A stretch of DNA of 64,000 nucleotides from JAZKHT01 sp040385245. Lineage in GTDB: Bacteria > Pseudomonadota > Alphaproteobacteria > Rhodobacterales > Rhodobacteraceae. Numbering within the stretch: the first letter of the stretch is position 1; each line of letters starts with the position of its first letter. The stretch covers positions 434,001 through 498,000 of the forward strand of contig JAZKHT010000007.1 of NCBI GenBank assembly GCA_040385245.1. The letters are read 5' to 3'. Both the position numbers and the translations under genes were made by a program. The notes below the pieces were generated by a model. That model ran no database searches. It was not told the DNA's origin and saw nothing but the letters and a program-made list of their open reading frames with translations. Below are positions 9,998 to 18,047 of the stretch, in pieces.

Positions 9998-11386
9998 TCA
10001 GGTTTCGATCTGGCGGTTGTCGCCCAGCGGCAGGTCGGCGGGGGCGAGCAAATCCTTTGTGGACCACACCAGTTCGACCACGGCGCCGCAACGTTCGGGA
10101 CGCTCGTCCGGGGTCAGAAACGGATCGGCGGCGTTGGCAAATGATAATTCGGCGCCGGTCCGTTCCAGCAGCGTCTTGGCGATGAAAAGACCCAGACCCA
10201 TGCCTTCGTACTCGGGCCGCTTGGTCAGATCCTGCGCGGAACGGCGGCTGCGCACGAACGGATCGCCGATGCGCCCGATCACCCCGGTTGGATACCCGTC
10301 GCCATCGTCGACAATGCGGATGGTGACGCGCGTCGGCGTCCATTCGCCATCAATCCAGACGGTATGACGGGCAAAATCCACCGCGTTCTGGATCAGGTTC
10401 CGCAATCCGTGGATCACCTCGGGGCGGCGCAGGATGGTGGGCTGGCGGTCGCTGCCACCGGGGCCGGGCGCAAGGGTAAAGATCACCTCTTTCCCCCGCC
10501 CGATATGGGGTTCTGCCGCCTCTCGCAGGACGGCGGCGAATGGAGCCTGACGCAAGTGCATGTCGTCCTTGCCCGCCCGCCCCATGGATCGCAGGATATC
10601 GCGGCACCGGTCGGCCTGATCACGGATCAGTTTGGCGTCGTCCAACAGTTGCGGCCGGTCGGCCAACTCGTCCATCATTTCTGCGCTGACAAGTTTGATC
10701 GTCGCCAGTGGTGTGCCCAACTCGTGCGCAGCCGCTGCGACCACACCGCCAAGGTCTGTCAACTTCTGCTCGCGCGCGAGGGCCATCTGCGTGGCCAGCA
10801 GCGCATCCGACATAGACCGGTTTTCCGTGGCGATGCGGCGGGAATACATTCCCAGAAACACGATCCCGATCACGATGGACAGCCAAAAGCCGAACTCGAA
10901 CATCAACGGCACCGACAGCATGGTTCCATCGGCCAGTTGCAGCGGCACGTTCACAAATCCGATCAGGCTGACGAACAGGATCGCCAGCGCGCCCAGAAAC
11001 ACCGTTGTGCGCAGTTCCAGCGCCGAGGCGGAAATGGTGACCGGTGCAAGGATCAGCAACGCAAAGGGGTTGGTCAGCCCGCCGGTCAGATACAAAAGGA
11101 ACGACAGCTGCGACAGGTCGAACAGCAATGTCAGCATTGCTTCCAGTTCTGACAGGCGCTTGTTTTCCGGGAAAACAAAGATCGAAATCAGGTTGGCGAT
11201 GATCGATGCACCCACGGCGAGGTAACACAGGCCCAAGGGCAGCTCGATCCCGACAACGCGGTCTGCCACGGTGATCGCCGCCAACTGGCCCGTGATCGCC
11301 ATCCAGCGCAGCACAATCAGCGTCCGCAGACGGACCCAATCGCTGCGCGTTTCGTGGGAAAGCAGGCCGAAGCTGGGGGAAACCAT
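9998..11386 (-). CDS. regB: RegB/PrrB redox sensor histidine kinase
   Basis: Global redox sensor kinase with six N-terminal membrane segments. It has the ubiquinone-binding motif GGLTNPF (residues 102-108) and the H-box AAAAHELGTPLATI with phosphorylated His221. The redox-active cysteine Cys261 lies in ADRCRDILRSMGRAGKDD. A C-terminal HATPase follows (NLIQNAVDFA, GMGLGLFIAKTLLERTGAELSF). Starting at ATG 11386 gives 462 residues, the length I recall for Rhodobacter PrrB, and aligns the N-terminus; earlier ATGs (11419, 11437) lack a better ribosome site. It is divergent from senC-regA, the classic arrangement. Confidence 0.95.
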   Translation of the reverse strand: MVSPSFGLLSHETRSDWVRLRTLIVLRWMAITGQLAAITVADRVVGIELPLGLCYLAVGASIIANLISIFVFPENKRLSELEAMLTLLFDLSQLSFLLYLTGGLTNPFALLILAPVTISASALELRTTVFLGALAILFVSLIGFVNVPLQLADGTMLSVPLMFEFGFWLSIVIGIVFLGMYSRRIATENRSMSDALLATQMALAREQKLTDLGGVVAAAAHELGTPLATIKLVSAEMMDELADRPQLLDDAKLIRDQADRCRDILRSMGRAGKDDMHLRQAPFAAVLREAAEPHIGRGKEVIFTLAPGPGGSDRQPTILRRPEVIHGLRNLIQNAVDFARHTVWIDGEWTPTRVTIRIVDDGDGYPTGVIGRIGDPFVRSRRSAQDLTKRPEYEGMGLGLFIAKTLLERTGAELSFANAADPFLTPDERPERCGAVVELVWSTKDLLAPADLPLGDNRQIET

Positions 11387-11487
11387 TGGAAGTGCCGGCC
11401 CGATTGTTATCTTTGCCATTGTTATGCCGTGCTTCATCGCGGATCAATGCGGACAAACAGGCGCGGTGTGTGACAAAGGGGATCGTG

Positions 11488-12102
11488 ATGACGCGGCTTT
11501 ATGCAGGAATGGCAGCGGCGAGCGTGGTGGCACTTTTGGCGGGAAGTGCGGCCTATGTGCTGCTGAACCGGTCGTCTGACGTCTATGCCGACTGTCGTGG
11601 CGGGGCCGTCGGGGGCGGCGACATCGGCGGTGCCTTCACACTTGTGGATGAAACCGGCGCGACGGTTACGGATGCGGATGTGATTACCCGACCGTCCCTT
11701 GTCTACTTTGGATACACCTATTGCCCCGATGTCTGCCCGCTGGATATGGCCCGAAATGCCGAAGCTGTCGACATTCTGGAAGAAAAGGGTTTTGATGTGA
11801 CCCCGGTTTTCATTTCCATCGACCCGGCCCGCGATACGCCAGAGGCGTTGGTTGATTTTACCGACAATCTGCATCCCCGCATGATCGGCCTGACCGGAAC
11901 GCCGGAACAGGTCAAGGCGGCCTCGATGGCGTACAAGACCTATTTCAAAAAGCAGGAAGGCGACGACCCAGAGTTCTATTTGATGGATCATTCGACCTTT
12001 ACGTATCTGGTCGTGCCGAAAGTCGGATTCCTGGATTTCTTCAAGCGCGACGATACGCCGGATCAGATGGCAGAACGTGTCGCCTGTTTCCTGTCAAAAT
12101 GA
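11488..12102 (+). CDS. senC: SenC/PrrC, Sco1-type copper chaperone
   Basis: A 204-residue membrane-anchored Sco1/SenC protein involved in CuA/cbb3 cytochrome oxidase assembly and in signalling to RegB. It has an N-terminal hydrophobic anchor (residues 6-25), a thioredoxin-like fold, copper-binding Cys79 and Cys83 in YFGYTYCPDVCPLD, and His168 in LMDHSTF. The start is ATG 11488, preceded by AAAGGGG. It is followed 69 bases later by regA in the same orientation. Confidence 0.94.
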   Translation: MTRLYAGMAAASVVALLAGSAAYVLLNRSSDVYADCRGGAVGGGDIGGAFTLVDETGATVTDADVITRPSLVYFGYTYCPDVCPLDMARNAEAVDILEEKGFDVTPVFISIDPARDTPEALVDFTDNLHPRMIGLTGTPEQVKAASMAYKTYFKKQEGDDPEFYLMDHSTFTYLVVPKVGFLDFFKRDDTPDQMAERVACFLSK

Positions 12103-12171
12103 TGCAACCGGGCTATGTTTGACCAGATGGACAATAGGCCCTAGGCTTTACGAAATTACGGGGGACAGGAC

Positions 12172-12726
12172 ATGGCGGAAGACCGCAGCGCAGAACTTGG
12201 GCCGGATCGGTCATTGCTTTTGGTCGATGATGACGAACCGTTTGTGAAACGGCTTGCCCGGGCTATGGAAAAGCGCGGATTTATCCCCGAGACGGCCGAA
12301 AGTGTGGCCGCTGGCAAGGCGATTGCCCAAGCGCGCCCCCCCGCCTATGCGGTGGTCGATCTGCGGCTTGAGGATGGGAATGGCCTTGATGTGGTGGAAA
12401 TGCTGCGCGAGCGGCGGCCCGATTGCAGGATTGTCGTTTTGACAGGATATGGGGCCATCGCGACAGCCGTGGCCGCAGTAAAGATCGGCGCGACGGATTA
12501 TCTTTCAAAGCCTGCAGACGCAAATGATGTGACAAACGCACTATTGTCACGGACAGAAACCCTTCCGGCACCGCCTGAAAACCCAATGTCGGCGGATCGC
12601 GTCAGATGGGAACATATCCAGCGCGTTTATGAAATGTGCGACCGGAACGTTTCAGAAACTGCAAGACGGTTAAGTATGCATCGCCGCACACTTCAGCGTA
12701 TCCTTGCCAAACGCAGCCCAAAGTGA
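12172..12726 (+). CDS. regA: RegA/PrrA response regulator
   Basis: A 184-residue response regulator, cognate to RegB. The receiver domain has acidic residues in LLLVDDDEPF, phospho-acceptor Asp63 in VVDLRLEDGNGLD, and the conserved Lys in DYLSKPAD. A linker leads to a short C-terminal Fis-type helix-turn-helix, VSETARRLSMHRRTLQRIL. In the family it controls respiration, carbon and nitrogen fixation and, where present, photosynthesis genes; nothing in the window shows whether this strain is phototrophic. The ribosome site is GGACAGGAC. Confidence 0.96.
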   Translation: MAEDRSAELGPDRSLLLVDDDEPFVKRLARAMEKRGFIPETAESVAAGKAIAQARPPAYAVVDLRLEDGNGLDVVEMLRERRPDCRIVVLTGYGAIATAVAAVKIGATDYLSKPADANDVTNALLSRTETLPAPPENPMSADRVRWEHIQRVYEMCDRNVSETARRLSMHRRTLQRILAKRSPK

Positions 12727-12763
12727 ACAATTCAGATTGAAGATTGGAAAATTCGGATTTAAA

Positions 12764-12790
12764 TGCCTCATCACTCTTTTGAATGAGGTA
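12764..12790 (+). promoter_or_regulatory. hairpin sequestering the hvrA ribosome-binding site
   Basis: TGCCTCAT (12764-12771) can pair with ATGAGGTA (12783-12790) as an 8-bp stem with one G-U pair and an 11-base loop. The 3' strand contains the GAGG Shine-Dalgarno (12785-12788) that serves the GTG start of hvrA at 12796. This could limit or regulate hvrA translation. The pairing is read directly from the sequence; its function is inferred. Confidence 0.5.
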
Positions 12791-12795
12791 TGCTC

Positions 12796-13113
12796 GTGTC
12801 CGAAATCAATCTTAATTCGTTGTCTCTGAAAGAACTGAAAGACCTGCAAACGCAGGTTGGCCGCGCGATTTCTTCATTCGAAGACCGCAAGAAAAAAGAG
12901 GCATTGGCCGAGCTTGAAGACAAAGCCCGTTCCATGGGCTTTTCGCTGGCCGAACTGACCGGCACCACGGTAACGCGCAAGCGTGCCCCGGCGACGGCGA
13001 AATACGCCAATCCGGCCAATTCGTCGGACACATGGTCGGGTCGCGGGCGCAAGCCGCGTTGGTTTGAAGCTGCGATCAAATCCGGCAAGACGCCCGAAGA
13101 CATGAGCATCTGA
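12796..13113 (+). CDS. hvrA: HvrA, H-NS-family trans-acting regulator
   Basis: A 105-residue H-NS-like protein. It has an N-terminal coiled-coil oligomerisation region (LSLKELKDLQTQVGRAISSF through KKKEALAELEDKARS). The C-terminal DNA-binding core is KYANPANSSDTWSGRGRKPR. In Rhodobacter capsulatus HvrA is encoded between regA and ahcY, as here. GTG 12796 is preferred over ATG 12790: the GAGG at 12785-12788 is one base from the ATG but seven from the GTG, and the resulting MSEINLNSLSL fits the family. A hairpin covers this ribosome site. Confidence 0.9.
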   Translation: MSEINLNSLSLKELKDLQTQVGRAISSFEDRKKKEALAELEDKARSMGFSLAELTGTTVTRKRAPATAKYANPANSSDTWSGRGRKPRWFEAAIKSGKTPEDMSI

Positions 13114-13126
13114 CGCCGGGCTTGCC

Positions 13127-13723
13127 CTAGCGTGCGAAGGCGGCAAGCAGCTCTTGATGCCGCGCGACATAGTCCGCCCGCACCGTCGCGGGCGGACGCA
13201 AGCGTATTTCCAACCCGCGCAAAACAGCCTCGGTCGGGCGACCGAACAGCTTGTCCGCTTCGCTTTCAGTAAAGCCGGCAATTTGGACGGCCTCCAGCCA
13301 GGCAGACACCTTGTCAGCCAGTTTGATGGCCTTTTTGATCGGCACCGGCAGCACGGCGGGCAGGCCAAAGCGCAGATGCACCGCGGCTGTCAGGCGCAGG
13401 TCCATATCGCCATACCCTGGCCCGACCGCAGATTTTACCGGGCTGATCATGTCGCCGATCACATATTCCGGCGCATCATGCAAAAGCGCCGCCAGTTGCC
13501 ACCGCGCCCCGATCCCGGGATTGCACCGGTCAAAGATCGCCTCGACCAGCAACGAATGTTCGGCCACCGAATAGGGCCAGTCGCCGCGCGTCTGCCCATT
13601 CCAACGGGCGACAAAGGCCAGACCGTGGCCGATATCTTCAATCTCGATATCCATGGGCGTGGGGTCAAGCAGGTCCAGCCTGCGACCTGAAAGCATCCTT
13701 TGCCAGGCGCGCGGTTGTTTCAT
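13127..13723 (-). CDS. HD-domain hydrolase (YfbR-like 5'-nucleotidase family)
   Basis: A 198-residue metal-dependent phosphohydrolase. The HD-domain metal ligands are seen in SVAEHSLLVE, ALLHDAPEYVIGDMISPVK and IKLADKVSAW. This matches the YfbR-type group, some of which cleave deoxynucleoside monophosphates; the exact substrate cannot be read from the sequence. It is transcribed against hvrA and is divergent from ahcY. Confidence 0.8.
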   Translation of the reverse strand: MKQPRAWQRMLSGRRLDLLDPTPMDIEIEDIGHGLAFVARWNGQTRGDWPYSVAEHSLLVEAIFDRCNPGIGARWQLAALLHDAPEYVIGDMISPVKSAVGPGYGDMDLRLTAAVHLRFGLPAVLPVPIKKAIKLADKVSAWLEAVQIAGFTESEADKLFGRPTEAVLRGLEIRLRPPATVRADYVARHQELLAAFAR

Positions 13724-13831
13724 GGGGGCCCCGTGTGATCAGCCCAATTCTATCTATCCCCTCGTTGCATTGTCGAGAGGCCGCTCTCATGCTATTTCGC
13801 CACCCAATTGCAGGATCAAGGAGTGCGGCGC

Positions 13832-15244
13832 ATGCCGAAGGATTACATCGTCAAGGATATCGCGCTGGCCGATTACGGGCGCAAGGAACTTACCATTGCC
13901 GAAACCGAAATGCCGGGCCTGATGGCCCTGCGCGAAGAATTTGGCACGGCCCAACCCCTGAAGGGCGCGCGGATCGCCGGTTCCTTGCACATGACGATCC
14001 AGACCGGCGTGCTGATCGAAACGCTTGTGGCGCTGGGTGCCGATGTGCGCTGGGCTTCCTGCAACATCTTTTCGACACAGGATCACGCAGCTGCGGCAAT
14101 CGCGAAATCCGGCGTTCCCGTCTTTGCCATCAAGGGCGAAACGCTAGAGGATTACTGGGACTACACCGACCGCATCTTTCAGTTCGGCGGCCCGGACAAG
14201 GCGGGTGTCGGCACCTGCAACATGATCCTGGACGATGGCGGCGACGCCACGCTGTACATCCTGATGGGCGCGCGGGTCGAGGCGGGCGAAACCGATCTGA
14301 TCGCCGTGCCGACCAGCGATGAAGAGGTGTGCCTGTTTAACCAGATCAGAAAACGCCTTGCCGCCAGCCCCGGTTGGTTCACCGCACAGCGCGCCGCGAT
14401 CAAGGGCGTGTCCGAAGAAACAACGACCGGCGTTCACCGCCTGTACGATCTGCACAAGAAAGGTCAGCTTCCCTTTCCGGCCATCAACGTCAATGACAGC
14501 GTGACCAAATCAAAGTTCGACAACAAATACGGCTGCAAGGAATCGCTGGTCGACGGCATCCGCCGCGCCACTGACACCATGATGGCGGGCAAAGTTGCCG
14601 TCGTCTGCGGCTATGGCGACGTCGGCAAAGGGTCGGCTGCATCTCTGCGCGGCGCTGGCGCGCGCGTAAAGGTGACAGAAGTTGATCCGATCTGCGCGCT
14701 GCAGGCCGCGATGGACGGGTTCGAAGTCACCTTGTTGGAGGACGAGGTTGCTTCGGCCGATATCTTCATCACCACCACCGGCAACAAGGACGTGATCCGC
14801 ATCGAGCATATCCGCGAGATGAAGGACATGGCCATTGTCGGGAACATCGGCCACTTCGACAACGAAATTCAGGTCGCCGCCCTGCGCAACCACAAATGGA
14901 CGAACATCAAGGAACAGGTGGACATGATCGAAATGCCGTCAGGCAATCGCATCATCCTGCTGTCCGAAGGGCGCTTGCTGAACCTTGGCAACGCCACCGG
15001 GCATCCGTCGTTTGTAATGTCGGCCAGCTTTACCAATCAGGTGCTGGCGCAGATCGAGTTGTGGACCAAGGGCGCCGACTATGCCCCCGGCGTCTATATC
15101 CTGCCCAAGGCGCTGGATGAAAAGGTGGCCCGCCTGCACCTGAAGAAGATCGGTGTCAAACTGACCGAGTTGCGTCGTGATCAGGCCGACTACATCGGCG
15201 TCAAGGTCGAAGGCCCGTTCAAGTCGGACCATTACCGCTACTGA
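13832..15244 (+). CDS. ahcY: S-adenosylhomocysteine hydrolase
   Basis: Converts S-adenosylhomocysteine to homocysteine and adenosine, removing the product inhibitor of methyltransferases. The 470 residues include the NAD-binding GYGDVGKGSAASLRGAGARV, the substrate-binding GSLHMTIQTGVLIETL near the N-terminus, ASCNIFSTQDHAAAAIA, and the conserved C-terminal KSDHYRY. The start at 13832 has AAGGAG eight bases upstream. A strong terminator follows. The regA-hvrA-ahcY order is conserved, but here an inverted HD gene is inserted between hvrA and ahcY. Confidence 0.97.
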   Translation: MPKDYIVKDIALADYGRKELTIAETEMPGLMALREEFGTAQPLKGARIAGSLHMTIQTGVLIETLVALGADVRWASCNIFSTQDHAAAAIAKSGVPVFAIKGETLEDYWDYTDRIFQFGGPDKAGVGTCNMILDDGGDATLYILMGARVEAGETDLIAVPTSDEEVCLFNQIRKRLAASPGWFTAQRAAIKGVSEETTTGVHRLYDLHKKGQLPFPAINVNDSVTKSKFDNKYGCKESLVDGIRRATDTMMAGKVAVVCGYGDVGKGSAASLRGAGARVKVTEVDPICALQAAMDGFEVTLLEDEVASADIFITTTGNKDVIRIEHIREMKDMAIVGNIGHFDNEIQVAALRNHKWTNIKEQVDMIEMPSGNRIILLSEGRLLNLGNATGHPSFVMSASFTNQVLAQIELWTKGADYAPGVYILPKALDEKVARLHLKKIGVKLTELRRDQADYIGVKVEGPFKSDHYRY

Positions 15245-15264
15245 TCCAGTCACGCTTCGCGAAT

Positions 15265-15297
15265 GGCCCGGTTCCCACAGGGGATCGGGCCTTTTTT
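15265..15297 (+). terminator. intrinsic terminator of ahcY
   Basis: A 12-bp GC-rich stem (15265-15276 pairing with 15280-15291, two G-U wobbles), a 3-base loop and six T residues. It starts 20 bases after the ahcY stop. Confidence 0.9.
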
Positions 15298-15402
15298 CAT
15301 GCCGTCACATTCTGCTTTGTCCGCTTCGCTGTCTGTCCTACCCTTTCGCGGGTCAGGCGACACAGAAGTCGCCTGCTTGTTTTCAAAGGGAGTGACTTCT
15401 TC

Positions 15403-15744
15403 ATGAGCAAGAGAGACGAGCTTATCGCCAAGTATGCCGCAGACCTGAAGGCCAAGTGCAAGATCAATCCTGACATGGATCTGCTGACCAAGGTCACCAT
15501 CGGCTGCGGTCCTGCAATCTATAGCGCTGACAGCGAAACGGTTGCCGGCTCTGACGAGTCTGAACTTGAGACGGTGCGCAAGAATTTTCTGATCAAGAAG
15601 CTGGGTCTGGCCGACGGGCCAAAGCTGATGGAGGCGATCAATGCCGTCATCGACACCTATGGCCGGTCCGAGCGGAACAAGTATCGCGCGGTCGTCTATT
15701 ACATGCTGGTCAAGCATTTCGGCAAAGAAGCGGTCTACGCCTGA
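15403..15744 (+). CDS. DUF2853 family protein
   Basis: A 113-residue soluble, lysine-rich protein of the DUF2853 family. Conserved stretches are MSKRDELIAKYAADLKAKC, KVTIGCGPAIYSADSETVAG and RNKYRAVVYYMLVKHFGKE. No enzymatic motif is visible and no function is established that I can name. AAAGGGAG lies about 10 bases before the ATG. The gene is flanked by the ahcY terminator and its own hairpin, so it is a single-gene unit. Confidence 0.8.
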   Translation: MSKRDELIAKYAADLKAKCKINPDMDLLTKVTIGCGPAIYSADSETVAGSDESELETVRKNFLIKKLGLADGPKLMEAINAVIDTYGRSERNKYRAVVYYMLVKHFGKEAVYA

Positions 15745-15755
15745 CAGAACCCACG

Positions 15756-15780
15756 CGCCCGGCCCTTTTAGGGTCGGGCG
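15756..15780 (+). terminator. hairpin terminator after the DUF2853 gene
   Basis: CGCCCGGCCCT (15756-15766) pairs with AGGGTCGGGCG (15770-15780) around a TTT loop, with one wobble. Only a short T-poor tail follows. It lies 11 bases beyond the stop codon. Confidence 0.7.
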
Positions 15781-15909
15781 TATTTGCCTCTAATCCTACG
15801 GGCTTGGCGTTTGGCAGGGTGAGGCGAGTCTGTTAGGTTGATCACACAGGGCAAAACGCCCGGGACCTTTTATCAGAACACGTGCGCAACTGGGGAGCGC
15901 GTGGGGTGG

Positions 15910-15942
15910 ATGGGGGGTTCCGATGGGGTCGGGGCCCCCCAT
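15910..15942. terminator. long symmetric hairpin between convergent genes
   Basis: ATGGGGGGTTCCGA (15910-15923) pairs with TCGGGGCCCCCCAT (15929-15942), 14 bp with two wobbles and a 5-base loop. It sits five bases beyond the DUF1761 stop. It lacks a T-run on either strand, so it may act as an RNA 3'-end stabiliser or a factor-dependent terminator. The stretch 15781-15909 holds no gene I can support. Confidence 0.55.
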
Positions 15943-15947
15943 TTCAA

Positions 15948-16340
15948 TCACAGCCAGCCCAGAATTGCGCCGATGATGGTGCAGCCGATCACCGCATAGC
16001 CCCCGTCAATCAACGTCAGCGTCGCCGGACGGCCCGAGTAGGCATAGTTGATGACGATCCACGGCAGCGCAATGAATGCACCTAGGCGGAAACCTGCGGT
16101 CAGCCCCGCGCCCGTCGTTGTGACCGATGCGCCAAAAACGTGCCGCATCGCCCCTGCGACAACCACCATCGCAATGGCCGACAGGATGAAAGGCACCACG
16201 CTTTTGTTCACCGGCTTGCCATCTGGTCCACATTCGACACCCGCCGCCCGCATCCAGGGTTGGGCCAATGTCATGTACCAGACTGCCCCAAAGGCATAGG
16301 CGGCCACAGCCGCAACGATTACCGAAATCGCTTCCATCAT
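15948..16340 (-). CDS. DUF1761 small membrane protein
   Basis: A 130-residue protein with four predicted membrane segments: residues about 3-22, 49-68, 80-98 and 112-130. It shows the DUF1761-type pattern FGAVWYMTLAQPWMRAAG near the N-terminus and GFRLGAFIALPWIVINYAYS in the third segment. No function is known. The start at 16340 is preceded by GGGAAGGGAA. It lies 61 bases downstream of the EVE gene and could be the last gene of that operon. Confidence 0.75.
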   Translation of the reverse strand: MMEAISVIVAAVAAYAFGAVWYMTLAQPWMRAAGVECGPDGKPVNKSVVPFILSAIAMVVVAGAMRHVFGASVTTTGAGLTAGFRLGAFIALPWIVINYAYSGRPATLTLIDGGYAVIGCTIIGAILGWL

Positions 16341-16401
16341 TTCCCTTCCCTCGTTGGCCCGGCGTTTGTGCCGGTTTCGGGACAGGATGCCGATGGATTG
16401 C

Positions 16402-16821
16402 CTAGCCGTCCAGTCCGCCCATCTGACAGACGATCCGCCACTCCGCCGGGGTGACCGGTTGAACGGACAGCCGCGTGTTGTTGACCAGCGCCATGTCTTC
16501 CAACCCCTTCTGCACCTTGCACGCATCCAGCGTCACTGGTTTCGGCAGGGGTTTGACCGCCTTGACCCACACGCAATCCCAACGGGGATCATCGGTCGTG
16601 CTGTCTGGCGCGCTGGTGCGGATCACCTCGACGATGCCGACAACCTCTTTTCCGACGTTGGAGTGATAGAAGAACCCCAGATCACCGATCTGCATCGCCC
16701 GCATGTTGTTGCGCGCCTGATAATTGCGCACACCGTGCCATTCTTCGCCCTCGTCACCCTTGGCAACCTGATGGGTCCAGCCCCAGGTGTCCGGTTCGGA
16801 TTTGAAAAGCCAATAGGCCAT
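16402..16821 (-). CDS. EVE-domain protein
   Basis: A 139-residue PUA-fold EVE-domain protein (thymocyte nuclear protein 1 type). Such domains read modified bases in nucleic acids. Family motifs are MAYWLFKSEPDTWGW at the start, GVRNYQARNNMRAMQIGDLGFFYHSN, and near the C-terminus DMALVNNTRLSVQPVTPAEWR. Its ATG overlaps the YciI stop by one base (TGATG). The role here is unknown; genes of this kind commonly follow gpsA-yciI in related genomes. Confidence 0.87.
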   Translation of the reverse strand: MAYWLFKSEPDTWGWTHQVAKGDEGEEWHGVRNYQARNNMRAMQIGDLGFFYHSNVGKEVVGIVEVIRTSAPDSTTDDPRWDCVWVKAVKPLPKPVTLDACKVQKGLEDMALVNNTRLSVQPVTPAEWRIVCQMGGLDG

Positions 16822-17090
16822 CACCCGACCACCTTTTTCCATTCCGTGATCCGAACGTCCGAGAAGAGCCCCGCCTTGGCATAAGGATCGTTCGCGGCCC
16901 AGGTCTTGGCAGCGTCCAGCGTATCAACCTCGATCACGATCAGCGACCCGGTCATTTGCCCGTCCGACAGGAACGGCCCCGCCATTTCGACCACGCCGGT
17001 TGCGGCAATGTAGGCAAGGTGGTCAGCCCGATTGTCGAGCCGGGTTTGCAGATGTCCGGGCTTGTCGGTGCAGATCAACGCAACGCGCAT
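16821..17090 (-). CDS. YciI-family protein
   Basis: An 89-residue ferredoxin-like-fold protein of the YciI family, starting MRVALICTDKPGHLQTRLDN. It retains the conserved His of RADHLAYIA and the NDPYAKAGLFSDVRI segment. The biochemical role of this family member is not known. It lies three bases after gpsA and is coupled to the EVE gene. Confidence 0.85.
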   Translation of the reverse strand: MRVALICTDKPGHLQTRLDNRADHLAYIAATGVVEMAGPFLSDGQMTGSLIVIEVDTLDAAKTWAANDPYAKAGLFSDVRITEWKKVVG

Positions 17091-17093
17091 CGT

Positions 17094-18047
17094 TCACTCC
17101 TGTTTCAAAGGGCGGGAAAGTAGGGTCTGGACCGCCTGAGCCAAAGCGATTTTACCGTCGATCAAGGCCGCGACCATTGTGGTGATCGGCAGATCGACCA
17201 ACAGTTTTTTGGCCATGTCAGAGACTGCTTTTGCCGTGGCAGCCCCTTCGACGGTCACCGTCGGATCAAAGCCCTGCCCCGATCCCAGCGCGCAGCCGTA
17301 GCGAAAGTTGCGGGATTGGTCCGACGTGCAGGTCAGAACCAGATCACCAAAGCCGGACAGCCCGGCCATCGTTTCGGCCTTGGCCCCCAGCGTCAGCGCC
17401 AGCCGCACCATTTCGGCATAGCCGCGCGTCATCAGGGCGGCGCGTGCTGAATCGCCCAGACCCGCGCCGATGACAACGCCCGCCGCAATGGCGATGACGT
17501 TTTTCAGAGCCCCACCCAATTCAGCGCCCACCACATCGGTTGACCGATACAACCGCAGCGTTGGTGTGGACAGTAGGTGTTGCAACGCCTCGGCATCTTC
17601 ACCGGCCAGCGTCAGCGCTGTTGGCAAACCGCGGGCGATGTCAGCGGCAAAGCTGGGTCCGGTCAGGATCGCTGTGGGCGAACCGGGGCAGGCCGCCCTT
17701 ATCAACGCGGTTGGACCCTGCAAAGTCGTAAGGTCGATGCCTTTGCAGCAGGCGACCAGATCACGCCCATTCAGAACCGTGCCATCAACACCAAGAAACC
17801 CACGCAGGGACTGCATCGGCAGCGACAAAAGCACAGCATCCGCCCGGACAAGATCGCCGATTTCGGCCGTAACAGTGACGTTTTCGGGCAAAAGCACGCC
17901 CCGCAAACGTGCGTCGTTCCGGCGGGTGTTGCGCATGGTTTCGACATGTGCCGCGTCACGCGCCCACAAGGTTACAGGGCGGCCTTCGCGGCTCAGTGCG
18001 ACGGCCAGTGCCGTACCGAACGCCCCTGCGCCGACGATGCCGATCAT
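17094..18047 (-). CDS. gpsA: glycerol-3-phosphate dehydrogenase [NAD(P)+]
   Basis: Reduces dihydroxyacetone phosphate to sn-glycerol 3-phosphate for phospholipid synthesis. The 317 residues begin with the dinucleotide-binding MIGIVGAGAFGTALAVAL. They include ILTGPSFAADIARGLPTA and the active-site lysine segment ELGGALKNVIAIAAGV. GLSGFGDLVLTCTSDQSRN follows. Its ATG overlaps the tsaD stop by four bases. Confidence 0.96.
   Translation of the reverse strand: MIGIVGAGAFGTALAVALSREGRPVTLWARDAAHVETMRNTRRNDARLRGVLLPENVTVTAEIGDLVRADAVLLSLPMQSLRGFLGVDGTVLNGRDLVACCKGIDLTTLQGPTALIRAACPGSPTAILTGPSFAADIARGLPTALTLAGEDAEALQHLLSTPTLRLYRSTDVVGAELGGALKNVIAIAAGVVIGAGLGDSARAALMTRGYAEMVRLALTLGAKAETMAGLSGFGDLVLTCTSDQSRNFRYGCALGSGQGFDPTVTVEGAATAKAVSDMAKKLLVDLPITTMVAALIDGKIALAQAVQTLLSRPLKQE

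Noticed and set aside
13724..13831. Possible SAH or SAM/SAH riboswitch before ahcY
   Set aside because: The 108-base leader shows no recognisable conserved core of either class; only an ordinary ribosome site is clear.
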